Assembly: GCA_000961805.1 (NCBI GenBank)
Contig: LADV01000278.1
Coordinates: 1 to 13,167 of the forward strand
Direction of reading: 5' to 3'
Length of the DNA: 13,167 nt
Source of the DNA: Peptococcaceae bacterium BRH_c23
GTDB lineage: Bacteria; Bacillota_B; Desulfitobacteriia; Desulfitobacteriales; Desulfitobacteriaceae
The notes under the pieces are model-generated. The model saw only the letters and a list, made by a program, of their open reading frames with translations, did no database searches and was not told the origin of the DNA. Position numbers and translations under genes: made by a program. Numbering within the stretch: position 1 is the first letter of the stretch; each line of letters begins with the position of its first letter. Below, piece by piece: positions 8,622-13,146 of the stretch.

Positions 8622-8638
8622 CCAAAATAGCATTTTGG
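8622..8638. promoter_or_regulatory. Inverted repeat, candidate operator of the first GNAT gene
   Basis: CCAAAAT-AGC-ATTTTGG is a perfect 7+7 inverted repeat with a 3-bp centre. A minus-strand -10-like TATAAA lies at 8653-8648, so the repeat would sit at about the transcription start, a usual operator position. No regulator gene is adjacent. Confidence 0.4.
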
Positions 8639-8674
8639 CTAACCTCATTTATACTACACCCCCCATTGCAATCT

Positions 8675-8720
8675 GATCAAATCAATTAAATAGAATCCTT
8701 TGATCCAAATTCATAGGATC
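8675..8720. repeat. Overlapping inverted repeats upstream of the 30-codon gene
   Basis: GATCAAA (8675-8681) and TTTGATC (8699-8705) form one inverted repeat. GATCC (8702-8706) and GGATC (8716-8720) form a second that shares GATC with the first, so the two pairings exclude each other. They lie just upstream of the likely -10 region of the small gene. Confidence 0.35.
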
Positions 8721-8735
8721 TTCATATTTCTAAGT

Positions 8736-8741
8736 TATACT
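8736..8741 (+). promoter_or_regulatory. Candidate -10 of the 30-codon gene
   Basis: TATACT at 8736-8741 would start transcription about 12 nt before the GGAGGTGA ribosome binding site. The matching -35 (about 8713) is poor. An alternative is TTGATC (8700-8705), 17 bp, CATATT (8723-8728). Confidence 0.4.
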
Positions 8742-8774
8742 TGTCTTATATATTTTTGGAGGTGACAAAATTTC

Positions 8775-8867
8775 ATGATTGGATTAGCTTTAGCACAATG
8801 TATTCAACAATGTGATGCAACTGGTCAACAATTAGCCGGCTGTATTTTGAAAATGTTAGGCATGTAA
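8775..8867 (+). CDS. Free-standing 30-residue cysteine-containing microprotein
   Basis: ATG 8775 to TAA 8867 encodes 30 residues beginning MIGLALAQCIQQC, then DATGQQLAG, and ending CILKMLGM. GGAGGTGA (8758-8765) lies 9 nt upstream and is a near-perfect ribosome binding site. A 17-bp-stem terminator begins 19 nt after the stop, so this is a complete single-gene transcription unit. Net charge is about zero (one Asp, one Lys). Placed on a helix, I2, L6, C9, C13, T16, L20, C23, M27 and M30 follow a 3-4-3-4 spacing, so all three cysteines lie on one hydrophobic stripe, with C9 and C13 as CxxxC. There is no signal peptide or bacteriocin double-Gly leader. I do not recognise a family. Possibilities include a small membrane-associated or oligomerising peptide, a type I-like toxin, or a regulatory peptide. 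Signals for expression are strong; function is unknown. Confidence 0.7.
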   Translation: MIGLALAQCIQQCDATGQQLAGCILKMLGM

Positions 8868-8886
8868 CCAAGCGATGTTTATGTTT

Positions 8887-8930
8887 ATAAGACAGTTGAA
8901 CCAGATCATGGTTCAACTGTCTTATTATTT
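8887..8930 (+). terminator. Intrinsic terminator of the 30-codon gene
   Basis: A perfect 17-bp stem (8887-8903 with 8909-8925), core GACAGTTGAACC, has a 5-nt loop and is followed by TATTT. The T tract is interrupted, but the stem is long. It may also serve the minus-strand GNAT gene at 9037. Confidence 0.85.
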
Positions 8931-8958
8931 AAGCCTAAATAATTTTGATACTCATCCA

Positions 8959-9037
8959 AATTATTAATTTGAATTTGGGCAACAAAATAACAACTTATAA
9001 TAAACTCTCCTTTTAGACATTATTCAAATTAATAATT
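8959..9037. repeat. 15-bp inverted repeat flanking 49 bp
   Basis: The 15-mer AATTATTAATTTGAA (8959-8973) recurs exactly inverted at 9023-9037, touching the stop codon of the second GNAT gene. The 8926-9036 gap is otherwise AT-rich and without a gene. Confidence 0.5.
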
Positions 9038-9471
9038 CATAAATCCTTTGAAAATAAATAAGCTCTTTTTGTAAAACCAATTTTTTCATAAAATTTGTGT
9101 GCTTTTTCTCGTTGAAATCCCGAATCTAATTCAATCTTCTTACAACCTCTTAATTTTGCTTTATCAAATGCCTTTTTAAGCAACTCTGTTCCAATGCCCC
9201 GTCCTCTAAAGGAATCATCTATTATCATTGCATAAACATATGCAATATACCCTTCCTGCCAAAAATTATTGACTATCGCAAAAGAACAGAAACCAATAAC
9301 TTTCCCGTTTTGCTCCACACAAAGTAACTCATCGCTATCCGATTGTATACCCCGAGAAAAAACAACCATTAAATCATTTATATTCAATTCTTTACCAGGC
9401 CAAAGTTGGTTAAAAAGTAATATCACATCATCAAAATCTTCAAGTTTTGAGTTTCTAATAATGATATCCAT
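9037..9471 (-). CDS. GNAT-family N-acetyltransferase (second)
   Basis: A 144-residue Gcn5-type acetyltransferase. The N-terminus reads MDIIIRNSKLEDFDDVILLFNQ, common in stand-alone GNATs. The CoA-binding loop is FRGRGIGTELL (88-98), and the motif-B block is EKAHKFYEKIGF (122-133). The AHKFYEKIGF-type ending after a QREK turn resembles aminoglycoside 6'-N-acetyltransferase-like and RimI-like GNATs, but that does not define a substrate. A GGGGGAG ribosome binding site immediately precedes the ATG. It follows the VanW-family pseudogene by 36 bp on the same strand and may share its transcript. AT content is clearly higher than in the housekeeping genes to the left. Confidence 0.88.
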   Translation of the reverse strand: MDIIIRNSKLEDFDDVILLFNQLWPGKELNINDLMVVFSRGIQSDSDELLCVEQNGKVIGFCSFAIVNNFWQEGYIAYVYAMIIDDSFRGRGIGTELLKKAFDKAKLRGCKKIELDSGFQREKAHKFYEKIGFTKRAYLFSKDL

Positions 9472-9507
9472 CTGCTCCCCCTAATGTTTTTTCAATGTTT
9501 AGCATAA

Positions 9508-10357
9508 TTACAAATACGATCTTTCCTCATACATTACTGAAGATACCTCTTGACAATACTCCGGTACATATTTGACCTCAGCAAAATTTTTAGACACTAA
9601 TTCAGTTTCTAGTATTTCGCCACTTTTCCTTCTGACTATCTTGTTTCTCCATATTTCATTTTTTCTGTAATATTTCTCGCCAATCTTAAGAAACTGATGG
9701 TCTTTTTCAAAAACATGATATGCAAAATCTAGATCCTGATCGACTCGTAATTCTCCTTCTAAACACTTATCTGAAAGCCAAAGTCTTAATTGGAAAGTGT
9801 AAGGAGTACAATTCCTGAACTGATAGTCTATATAGTTGTAAAAGACTGTTGCCCCACTTCCGAACGGCAAAACCCTTCTATGCATCGGGAAACGGATCAA
9901 AACTATGATGATAACGTTTCGTAACTATCAAAGGACTATGAATGACCAACCAATGGATTAAATTAGCGATTTGACAGATTCCTCCCCCAATACCAGGCTT
10001 TGCTTCTCCACCAGACAATAACATCCCAGGTAGATATCCCTTTCGCTTTGTAGTCAATCCTACTAATTTGCAGAAAGAGAATGTTTCACCAGGTTTTATG
10101 AGAATACCATCAATACGCTTTATTGCTATCGCAAGATTTTTGACCTTGTTATACTGCAACTGCATATCTGTGTCACCGAGTTTCCTTATCAGTACTGACT
10201 GATGCTTCTTAACTCTGTATGGTAATCTTTCAAGACTTTGTAATGAAGCAAACTTCTTATCCTCGAAACACCATCTTGAGTATCTTACTAATCTTCGAGA
10301 CCAAACTGATAAGAAATATAATATTGGGTGCATCTCGCTTAACAGCCTACGTGCCAT
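9508..10357 (-). pseudogene. VanW-family protein, broken by a one-base frameshift
   Basis: Two minus-strand frames make one VanW-like protein. The first (10357 to 9878) runs MARRLLSEMHPILYFLSVW ... FSFCKLVGLTTKRKGYLPG ... GIGGGICQIANLIHWLVI ... RYHHSFDPFPD and then meets TAG. The second resumes with HRRVLPFGSGATVFYNYIDY and continues to the stop at 9508. The join lies at GAT-G-CAT (9886-9880). Removing the extra G at 9883 gives D-H-R-R-V-L-P in register with the family's PDSxRVLP-type sequence and a protein of about 282 residues, close to VanW of vancomycin gene clusters. VanW's biochemical role is not established, and the protein is common outside resistance clusters. The start is supported by AGGAG 10 nt upstream of ATG 10357. 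A sequencing error is the main alternative to a true pseudogene. Confidence 0.85.
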
Positions 10358-10452
10358 ACTAGTACTTCTCCTAACAAGCCATTAAATTATTTCCCATAGA
10401 TTATCCCTCGACGCAATGCGTTCTGGGAATTCCGACGCGCCATACTAATACT
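10346..10452. repeat. Imperfect 21-bp direct repeat spanning the VanW start
   Basis: The 21 bp around the VanW start codon (10346-10366) recur at 10432-10452 with 18 of 21 identities. Both carry GCCATACTA on the plus strand, that is, an ATG followed by Ala-Arg-Arg codons on the minus strand. The upstream copy would start only an 18-codon frame. A partial duplication of a start region is the simplest reading. Confidence 0.5.
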
Positions 10453-10568
10453 ACCTTCATCTCGGCAAAGTATTGGGAATCCCATCGTAGGCGAAGTACG
10501 GCAACTTCGAATCTTTCTTTGGCCAATTTTCGTAGCTCAGGATAGCTCCAATCCCCTCTACTAACATT
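10401..10568 (-). other. Unassigned open stretch, possible gene remnant
   Basis: The 10358-10659 gap contains no recognisable gene. On the minus strand one frame stays open from 10568 to a TAA at 10401 and reads protein-like (RGDWSYPELRKLAKERFEVA, then RWDSQYFAEMKVVLVW), but it has no start codon at its 5' end and follows a stop directly. It may be the decayed end of a gene whose 5' part is lost. I do not recognise it. Confidence 0.25.
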
Positions 10569-10604
10569 TTACATTATTCTACAACCATGTTATTATCACC
10601 TTCT

Positions 10605-10627
10605 AAATTGGTAAAATTGGGCATAAT
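10605..10627 (+). promoter_or_regulatory. Direct repeat and -10 before the antitoxin/toxin pair
   Basis: AAATTGG occurs at 10605-10611 and 10614-10620, a 9-bp period, immediately before CATAAT (10622-10627), a likely -10. Repeats over a promoter would suit autoregulation by the antitoxin. The -35 is poor. Confidence 0.35.
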
Positions 10628-10659
10628 ATATTGAACAACTATTTGGAAGGTGGTATGAT

Positions 10660-10881
10660 ATGGACAAGGAAGAAGATAAAGTTAGTAAGGAGGGGGAAGA
10701 TATGTTATCTGCTTTGCAAGAACCTATCTATAAAACCTCTAAGATAGACAACTTAAAACAACGAGCAGAATTTAGAAAACAGAGACCCGATTTACGACAC
10801 CAAGCAACAAAGAGCGAAGTGCAAAAATACAATGAACTTTTTAAAGATTTAGAAGAAGAAACATATAAAACGATCAAGTGA
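10660..10881 (+). CDS. Probable antitoxin of a PemK/MazF-like pair
   Basis: A small, highly charged Lys/Glu/Arg-rich protein (73 residues from ATG 10660) ending NELFKDLEEETYKTIK. It lies 17 bp upstream of a PemK/MazF-like toxin fragment in the same direction, the normal antitoxin-first layout. Two starts are credible: 10660, with AAGGTGG 6 nt upstream, and 10702 (MLSALQEPIYKTSK, 59 residues), with AGGAGG 8 nt upstream. The second ribosome binding site is the stronger. No DNA-binding fold (ribbon-helix-helix, AbrB) is evident by eye, so the antitoxin role is inferred from position and composition. The C-terminal half is predicted mainly helical and would be the toxin-neutralising part in such systems. 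Confidence 0.55.
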   Translation: MDKEEDKVSKEGEDMLSALQEPIYKTSKIDNLKQRAEFRKQRPDLRHQATKSEVQKYNELFKDLEEETYKTIK

Positions 10882-10898
10882 TATAGGGAGAAAGTGTA

Positions 10899-11090
10899 GT
10901 GGCAGAGCTTCTTAGGGGAGAAGTATATTTTGTTAAATTCTCATATACTTTTGATCGAAGATATCCCGAAGGAAAGTCGAAATTCGTTTTAGTTCTTCAA
11001 GAAGGTGACTATTTTAAAGAATATGGAGTAGCATTCCTTAAGACCCACATGCCGGGGGTCTTTTCTCATTCTCCTACGAAACATCCATAA
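10899..11090 (+). pseudogene. PemK/MazF-family toxin, 3'-truncated
   Basis: Starts at GTG 10899 behind GGGAG (8 nt upstream). The first 45 or so residues read LLRGEVYFVKFSYTFDRRYP, then KSKFVLVLQEGDYFKEY, the N-terminal SH3-like barrel sequence of PemK/MazF-type mRNA interferases (R-G-[ED]-[IV]-Y-x-V, then a K-F-V-L-V-L-Q strand). After KEY (about 11027) the resemblance stops: the frame runs through a terminator-like hairpin and ends after 63 residues, against about 110-120 for the family. The usual LLITS-type strand and the C-terminal helix are missing, so the toxin is probably inactive. The 3' half seems replaced by sequence leading into the structured RNA region at 11126. Confidence 0.65.
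11040..11066 (+). terminator. Terminator-like hairpin at the toxin break
   Basis: AAGACCC (11040-11046) pairs with GGGTCTT (11056-11062) across a 9-nt loop, followed by TTCTC. It falls inside the open frame of the toxin fragment, just past the last toxin-like residue, consistent with a deletion joining the gene to unrelated 3' sequence. Confidence 0.5.
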
Positions 11091-11125
11091 TCACAATAAT
11101 CACATGCAAAATTAAGACATTCGAT

Positions 11126-11265
11126 ACGGAGCGGTTGGCTAGACCTTACTCCGACGGGATCCTCCCCCGCTAGAACGTGCGACCTGCCAGGACGCACCGG
11201 AAATTCTCTGTTATACGGAGCCTCACGCCCTACGAAGCCAGAGCAGCCAAGGACGGCTGCGCCTC
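11126..11265 (+). ncRNA. HEARO-like structured RNA (IscB-type omega RNA scaffold), orphan
   Basis: A GC-rich block in AT-rich surroundings with consecutive hairpins: AGCGG (11130-11134) with CCGCT (11167-11171), enclosing GGG-ATCCT-CCC (11156-11166); GTGCG-A-CCTG with CAGG-A-CGCAC (11177-11197, 1-nt centre); CTCTG-TTATA-CGGAG (11206-11220); GCAGCC with GGCTGC (11243-11260). The blocks TTACTCCGACGGG, CCCCCGCTAGAACGTGCGA and CTCACGCCCTAC resemble, from memory, the scaffold of IscB-associated omega RNA (HEARO). In such RNAs the guide is 5' of the scaffold, which here would be about 11105-11124. No iscB or isrB frame is present on either strand, so this would be a stand-alone RNA. The structure is seen directly; the family name is recall and needs a covariance-model test. 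Confidence 0.6.
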
Positions 11266-11295
11266 AAATATTACGTACTTAGCACTGGAAAGTAT

Positions 11296-11405
11296 TTGAA
11301 GTGACATACTCCCACCACCTAAGAGGTGGGGGCTTCTTGGGACGTACCGACTAATGCCAATATAGTTACCAAGCTATCCCCGTTTGCCCAACGGTTCTTA
11401 GTGTA
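11296..11405 (-). other. IS605 right end, 3' part of a TnpB omega (re)RNA
   Basis: Downstream of the tnpB stop lies a hairpin with arms 11311-11319/11320 and 11324-11332, a bulged A at 11314 and loop AAG, followed in element orientation by GTATGTCACTTCAA. In this family the right-end RNA forms the TnpB scaffold, and the guide is transcribed from the flank, here about 11295-11276 on the minus strand, pointing at the HEARO-like block. Confidence 0.55.
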
Positions 11406-12530
11406 TTAGGCTATACCCAATATCCGACAGCCTTCATTTTTAATGTTTATTGCGGCGTTTATATCTCGATCAAGTTCTGCACCACAGTGCTTACAACTCC
11501 AACTTCTATCGGCCAGTGTCAACTCCACATATAGGTTCTTGCAAACGTGGCATTGTTTACTGGATGGGAACCATTTATCGATCTTGACCAGCTGCTTACC
11601 TTGTTCTACCAGCTTATACGCCAAAAATGTTTTTAGTATCCCAAAGCCATTGTCATTCGTTGATTTTGCCAGATTTAAGCCTTGCGCCATACTTCTCATG
11701 TTTAAGTCTTCGATTGCAACAGCGGTATAGGCATTGACTATCTGCCTTGACAGCTTATGCAAAAAGTCCTTTCGTTGATTCGCTACCTTTTCATGAAGTT
11801 CAGCGACCTTTCGTCGTTGTTTGTTTCTGTTTTTACTCCCTTTCAGTCTCTTGGATAGTTTTCGTTGCTCTTTCTTTAGTTTTGCCTCCGCATTACGATA
11901 AAATCTGGGATAGTCGGCACTTCTTGCCTCACTATCGATGACCAACGACTTTGAGGAATAGTCCAAACCTAACGTTGACTCGACGGTTGCTGTTACTGGT
12001 TCTAGTTTTGCTTCAAACTCGACCAAGATCGCTATGTAGTATTTACCGGTTGGTGTTTGGCTGAGCGTGGCTGATTTAATGGTGGAATTTGGCGGTAATT
12101 GTCTGTGTAATTTAATTCGAACATCTTTCAATTTAGGCAACCGGATGGTTTTACTATCAATAAGCCGTATGCTTCCTTTTTGGTTATTCGTTGTGTAAGA
12201 TAATCGATCCCTATGCTTTCGTTTGAAGTTTGGAAAACCTACAGACTTATTCCGGAAGAAATTTTTATAAGCGGTATTTAGATTGAGCTGGGCATTAGCA
12301 AGGGCCAGACTGTCCACTTCTTTTAACCACTCAAATTGGTTTTTGTAAGCAGCTGGTAGAGAATACTTCTGCTGCTTCAACGCTTCTTTGTCATCTTTAT
12401 ACTGCTCATAAATAGTTTTCCTGTTAGCAAGCATTTGATTATAAATGAATCGTACACAGCCAAAGGTTTTATTGATAAGGATCGCTTGTTCAGAACTGGG
12501 ATAAAGGCGATATCTGAACGCTTTATTCAT
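11406..12530 (-). CDS. tnpB: TnpB RNA-guided nuclease of the IS605 element
   Basis: A 374-residue TnpB, the Cas12-ancestor nuclease that uses an omega RNA from the element's right end to cut donor-site DNA and so promotes element retention. It starts MNKAFRYRLYPSSEQ (helix-turn-helix/wedge part), with FGCVRFIYNQML near 24-34. The RuvC parts are LGLDYSSKSL (Asp190), VAIEDLNM (Glu274) and LDRDINAAINI (353-363). The zinc finger is CHVC (327-330) and CKHC (346-349), preceded by WFPSSKQC. All catalytic and zinc residues are present, and the length is normal, so the protein looks intact. The ATG overlaps the tnpA stop by 4 bp (ATGA type), which implies translational coupling. Confidence 0.93.
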   Translation of the reverse strand: MNKAFRYRLYPSSEQAILINKTFGCVRFIYNQMLANRKTIYEQYKDDKEALKQQKYSLPAAYKNQFEWLKEVDSLALANAQLNLNTAYKNFFRNKSVGFPNFKRKHRDRLSYTTNNQKGSIRLIDSKTIRLPKLKDVRIKLHRQLPPNSTIKSATLSQTPTGKYYIAILVEFEAKLEPVTATVESTLGLDYSSKSLVIDSEARSADYPRFYRNAEAKLKKEQRKLSKRLKGSKNRNKQRRKVAELHEKVANQRKDFLHKLSRQIVNAYTAVAIEDLNMRSMAQGLNLAKSTNDNGFGILKTFLAYKLVEQGKQLVKIDKWFPSSKQCHVCKNLYVELTLADRSWSCKHCGAELDRDINAAINIKNEGCRILGIA

Positions 12531-12928
12531 AACTTCTCACCTTGATTTTCGATGTAACGTCTAATAACTTCAATCGGTGCACCGCCCGTCGTTAGCAAGC
12601 AAAAACTTCTTGACCAAAAGTATTCTTTCCAGAGAGATTCACGTAATTGCTGATATTCTTTTTTAATCAACCGCGATGATGCACTTTTGTAGGCGTTAAT
12701 AAATTTTGATAACTCACTGTTTGGATGGGCTTTGAACAGAATATGAACATGATCTCTATCCTGATTCCATTCTTGCAACGTGATATTGTAGTGGGGAGAC
12801 ACATACTCAAATATTTCTTTGAGCCTGTTAGAAATTACTTGATCGATTACGTTTCTACGGAATTTAATGACCAGAACAAGATGATAATACATAAGAAATA
12901 CTGAATGATTATTATTATCTAATTCCAT
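12527..12928 (-). CDS. tnpA: TnpA, Y1-type IS200/IS605 transposase
   Basis: A 133-residue HUH-family single-strand DNA transposase, which excises and inserts the element as a circular single strand through a 5'-phosphotyrosine link. The HUH motif is DHVHILF (His60, His62), and the catalytic tyrosine lies in VIRRYIENQ (Tyr125). Its normal length and both motifs indicate an intact enzyme. A GGTGA ribosome binding site lies 7 nt before the ATG at 12928. A candidate promoter is at 12995-12966. TnpA works as a dimer on the end hairpins at 11311-11332 and 13016-13089. Confidence 0.93.
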   Translation of the reverse strand: MELDNNNHSVFLMYYHLVLVIKFRRNVIDQVISNRLKEIFEYVSPHYNITLQEWNQDRDHVHILFKAHPNSELSKFINAYKSASSRLIKKEYQQLRESLWKEYFWSRSFCLLTTGGAPIEVIRRYIENQGEKL

Positions 12929-12965
12929 TGATTTATCACCGTCTATCTTGATTACTACTGATTAT

Positions 12966-12995
12966 ATTTTATCATACATAGAAGTAATTTATCAA
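12966..12995 (-). promoter_or_regulatory. Candidate promoter of tnpA-tnpB
   Basis: On the minus strand TTGATA (12995-12990) and TAAAAT (12971-12966) are 18 bp apart, about 40 bp before the tnpA ATG. The region is AT-rich, so confidence is moderate. Confidence 0.5.
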
Positions 12996-13015
12996 TACTT
13001 ATTTGGAATAAAATG

Positions 13016-13089
13016 GCGACAATTCATCTCCCTCCTACGCACTCACTAGCGTGAGCAAGGTAGCTTAAAGGTGGGAGACTTCTTGTCGC
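13016..13089. repeat. IS605 left-end extended imperfect palindrome
   Basis: A 74-nt nested structure: the outer stem is GCGACA (13016-13021) with TGTCGC (13084-13089). Inside it, AGGTGGGAGA (13069-13078) pairs with TCTCCCTCCT (13027-13036), with one mismatch. An inner stem CTCAC-TAGC-GTGAG (13042-13055) closes the tip. It contains the TnpA-recognised left-end hairpin and is longer than the compact hairpin at the right end. Confidence 0.75.
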
Positions 13090-13104
13090 ACGTGGTTAAA
13101 AAAT

Positions 13105-13129
13105 TAAAAGAAGAGGCTGTGCAGCCTCT
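13105..13129 (-). terminator. Intrinsic terminator of the gene entering from the right edge
   Basis: AGAGGC (13112-13117) pairs with GCCTCT (13124-13129) across a 6-nt loop. On the minus strand the stem is followed by TTCTTTTAATTTTTT. The IS605 element sits directly behind this T-rich tail. Confidence 0.75.
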
Positions 13130-13146
13130 CTAAATATCTTACGGAT

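Larger units (their letters stand above)
11296..13100 (-). mobile_element. IS200/IS605-family insertion sequence (tnpA + tnpB)
   Basis: A complete single-copy element transcribed on the minus strand: left end at about 13100-12930, tnpA, tnpB, and right end at about 11405-11296. Both ends carry hairpins, and the same block lies 5' of each in element orientation (AAGAAG, then the hairpin). On the plus strand the blocks are AGGTGGGGGCTTCTTG (11324-11339) and AGGTGGGAGACTTCTTG (13069-13085). There are no terminal inverted repeats or target duplications, as expected for Y1 'peel and paste' transposition. The exact ends are inferred: TTCAA (minus, 11300-11296) at the right, and TTAAC-like sequence (about 13100-13094) flanking the left. 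Confidence 0.85.

Noticed and set aside
8775..8867. AgrD-type autoinducing peptide precursor or class II bacteriocin.
   Set aside because: There is no neighbouring AgrB, histidine kinase, peptidase or ABC exporter, no double-glycine leader and no acidic C-terminal recognition segment.
9875..9895. Programmed +1 frameshift in the VanW-family gene (TTT-CCC-G before the stop).
   Set aside because: CCC-G can slip, but the family is not known to use frameshifting, no stimulatory structure or internal ribosome binding site is evident, and a single inserted base explains it more simply.
10525..10560. tRNA-like D-arm sequence (GTAGCTCAGGATAG).
   Set aside because: No anticodon arm, T-arm or acceptor stem can be built around it on either strand.
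11177..11197. REP-like palindrome or protein-binding operator.
   Set aside because: It is one of several adjacent hairpins of the same structured block, and I saw no second copy in the window.
11126..11265. Group II intron 5' end (GTGCG at 11177).
   Set aside because: GTGCG alone is weak; there is no domain V, no reverse transcriptase frame and no exon context. The hairpin order fits a HEARO-like RNA better.
10899..11300. IS605 insertion as the direct cause of the toxin truncation.
   Set aside because: The toxin similarity ends near 11027, about 270 bp before the element's right end, with the HEARO-like block in between; an earlier event must have removed the toxin's 3' half.
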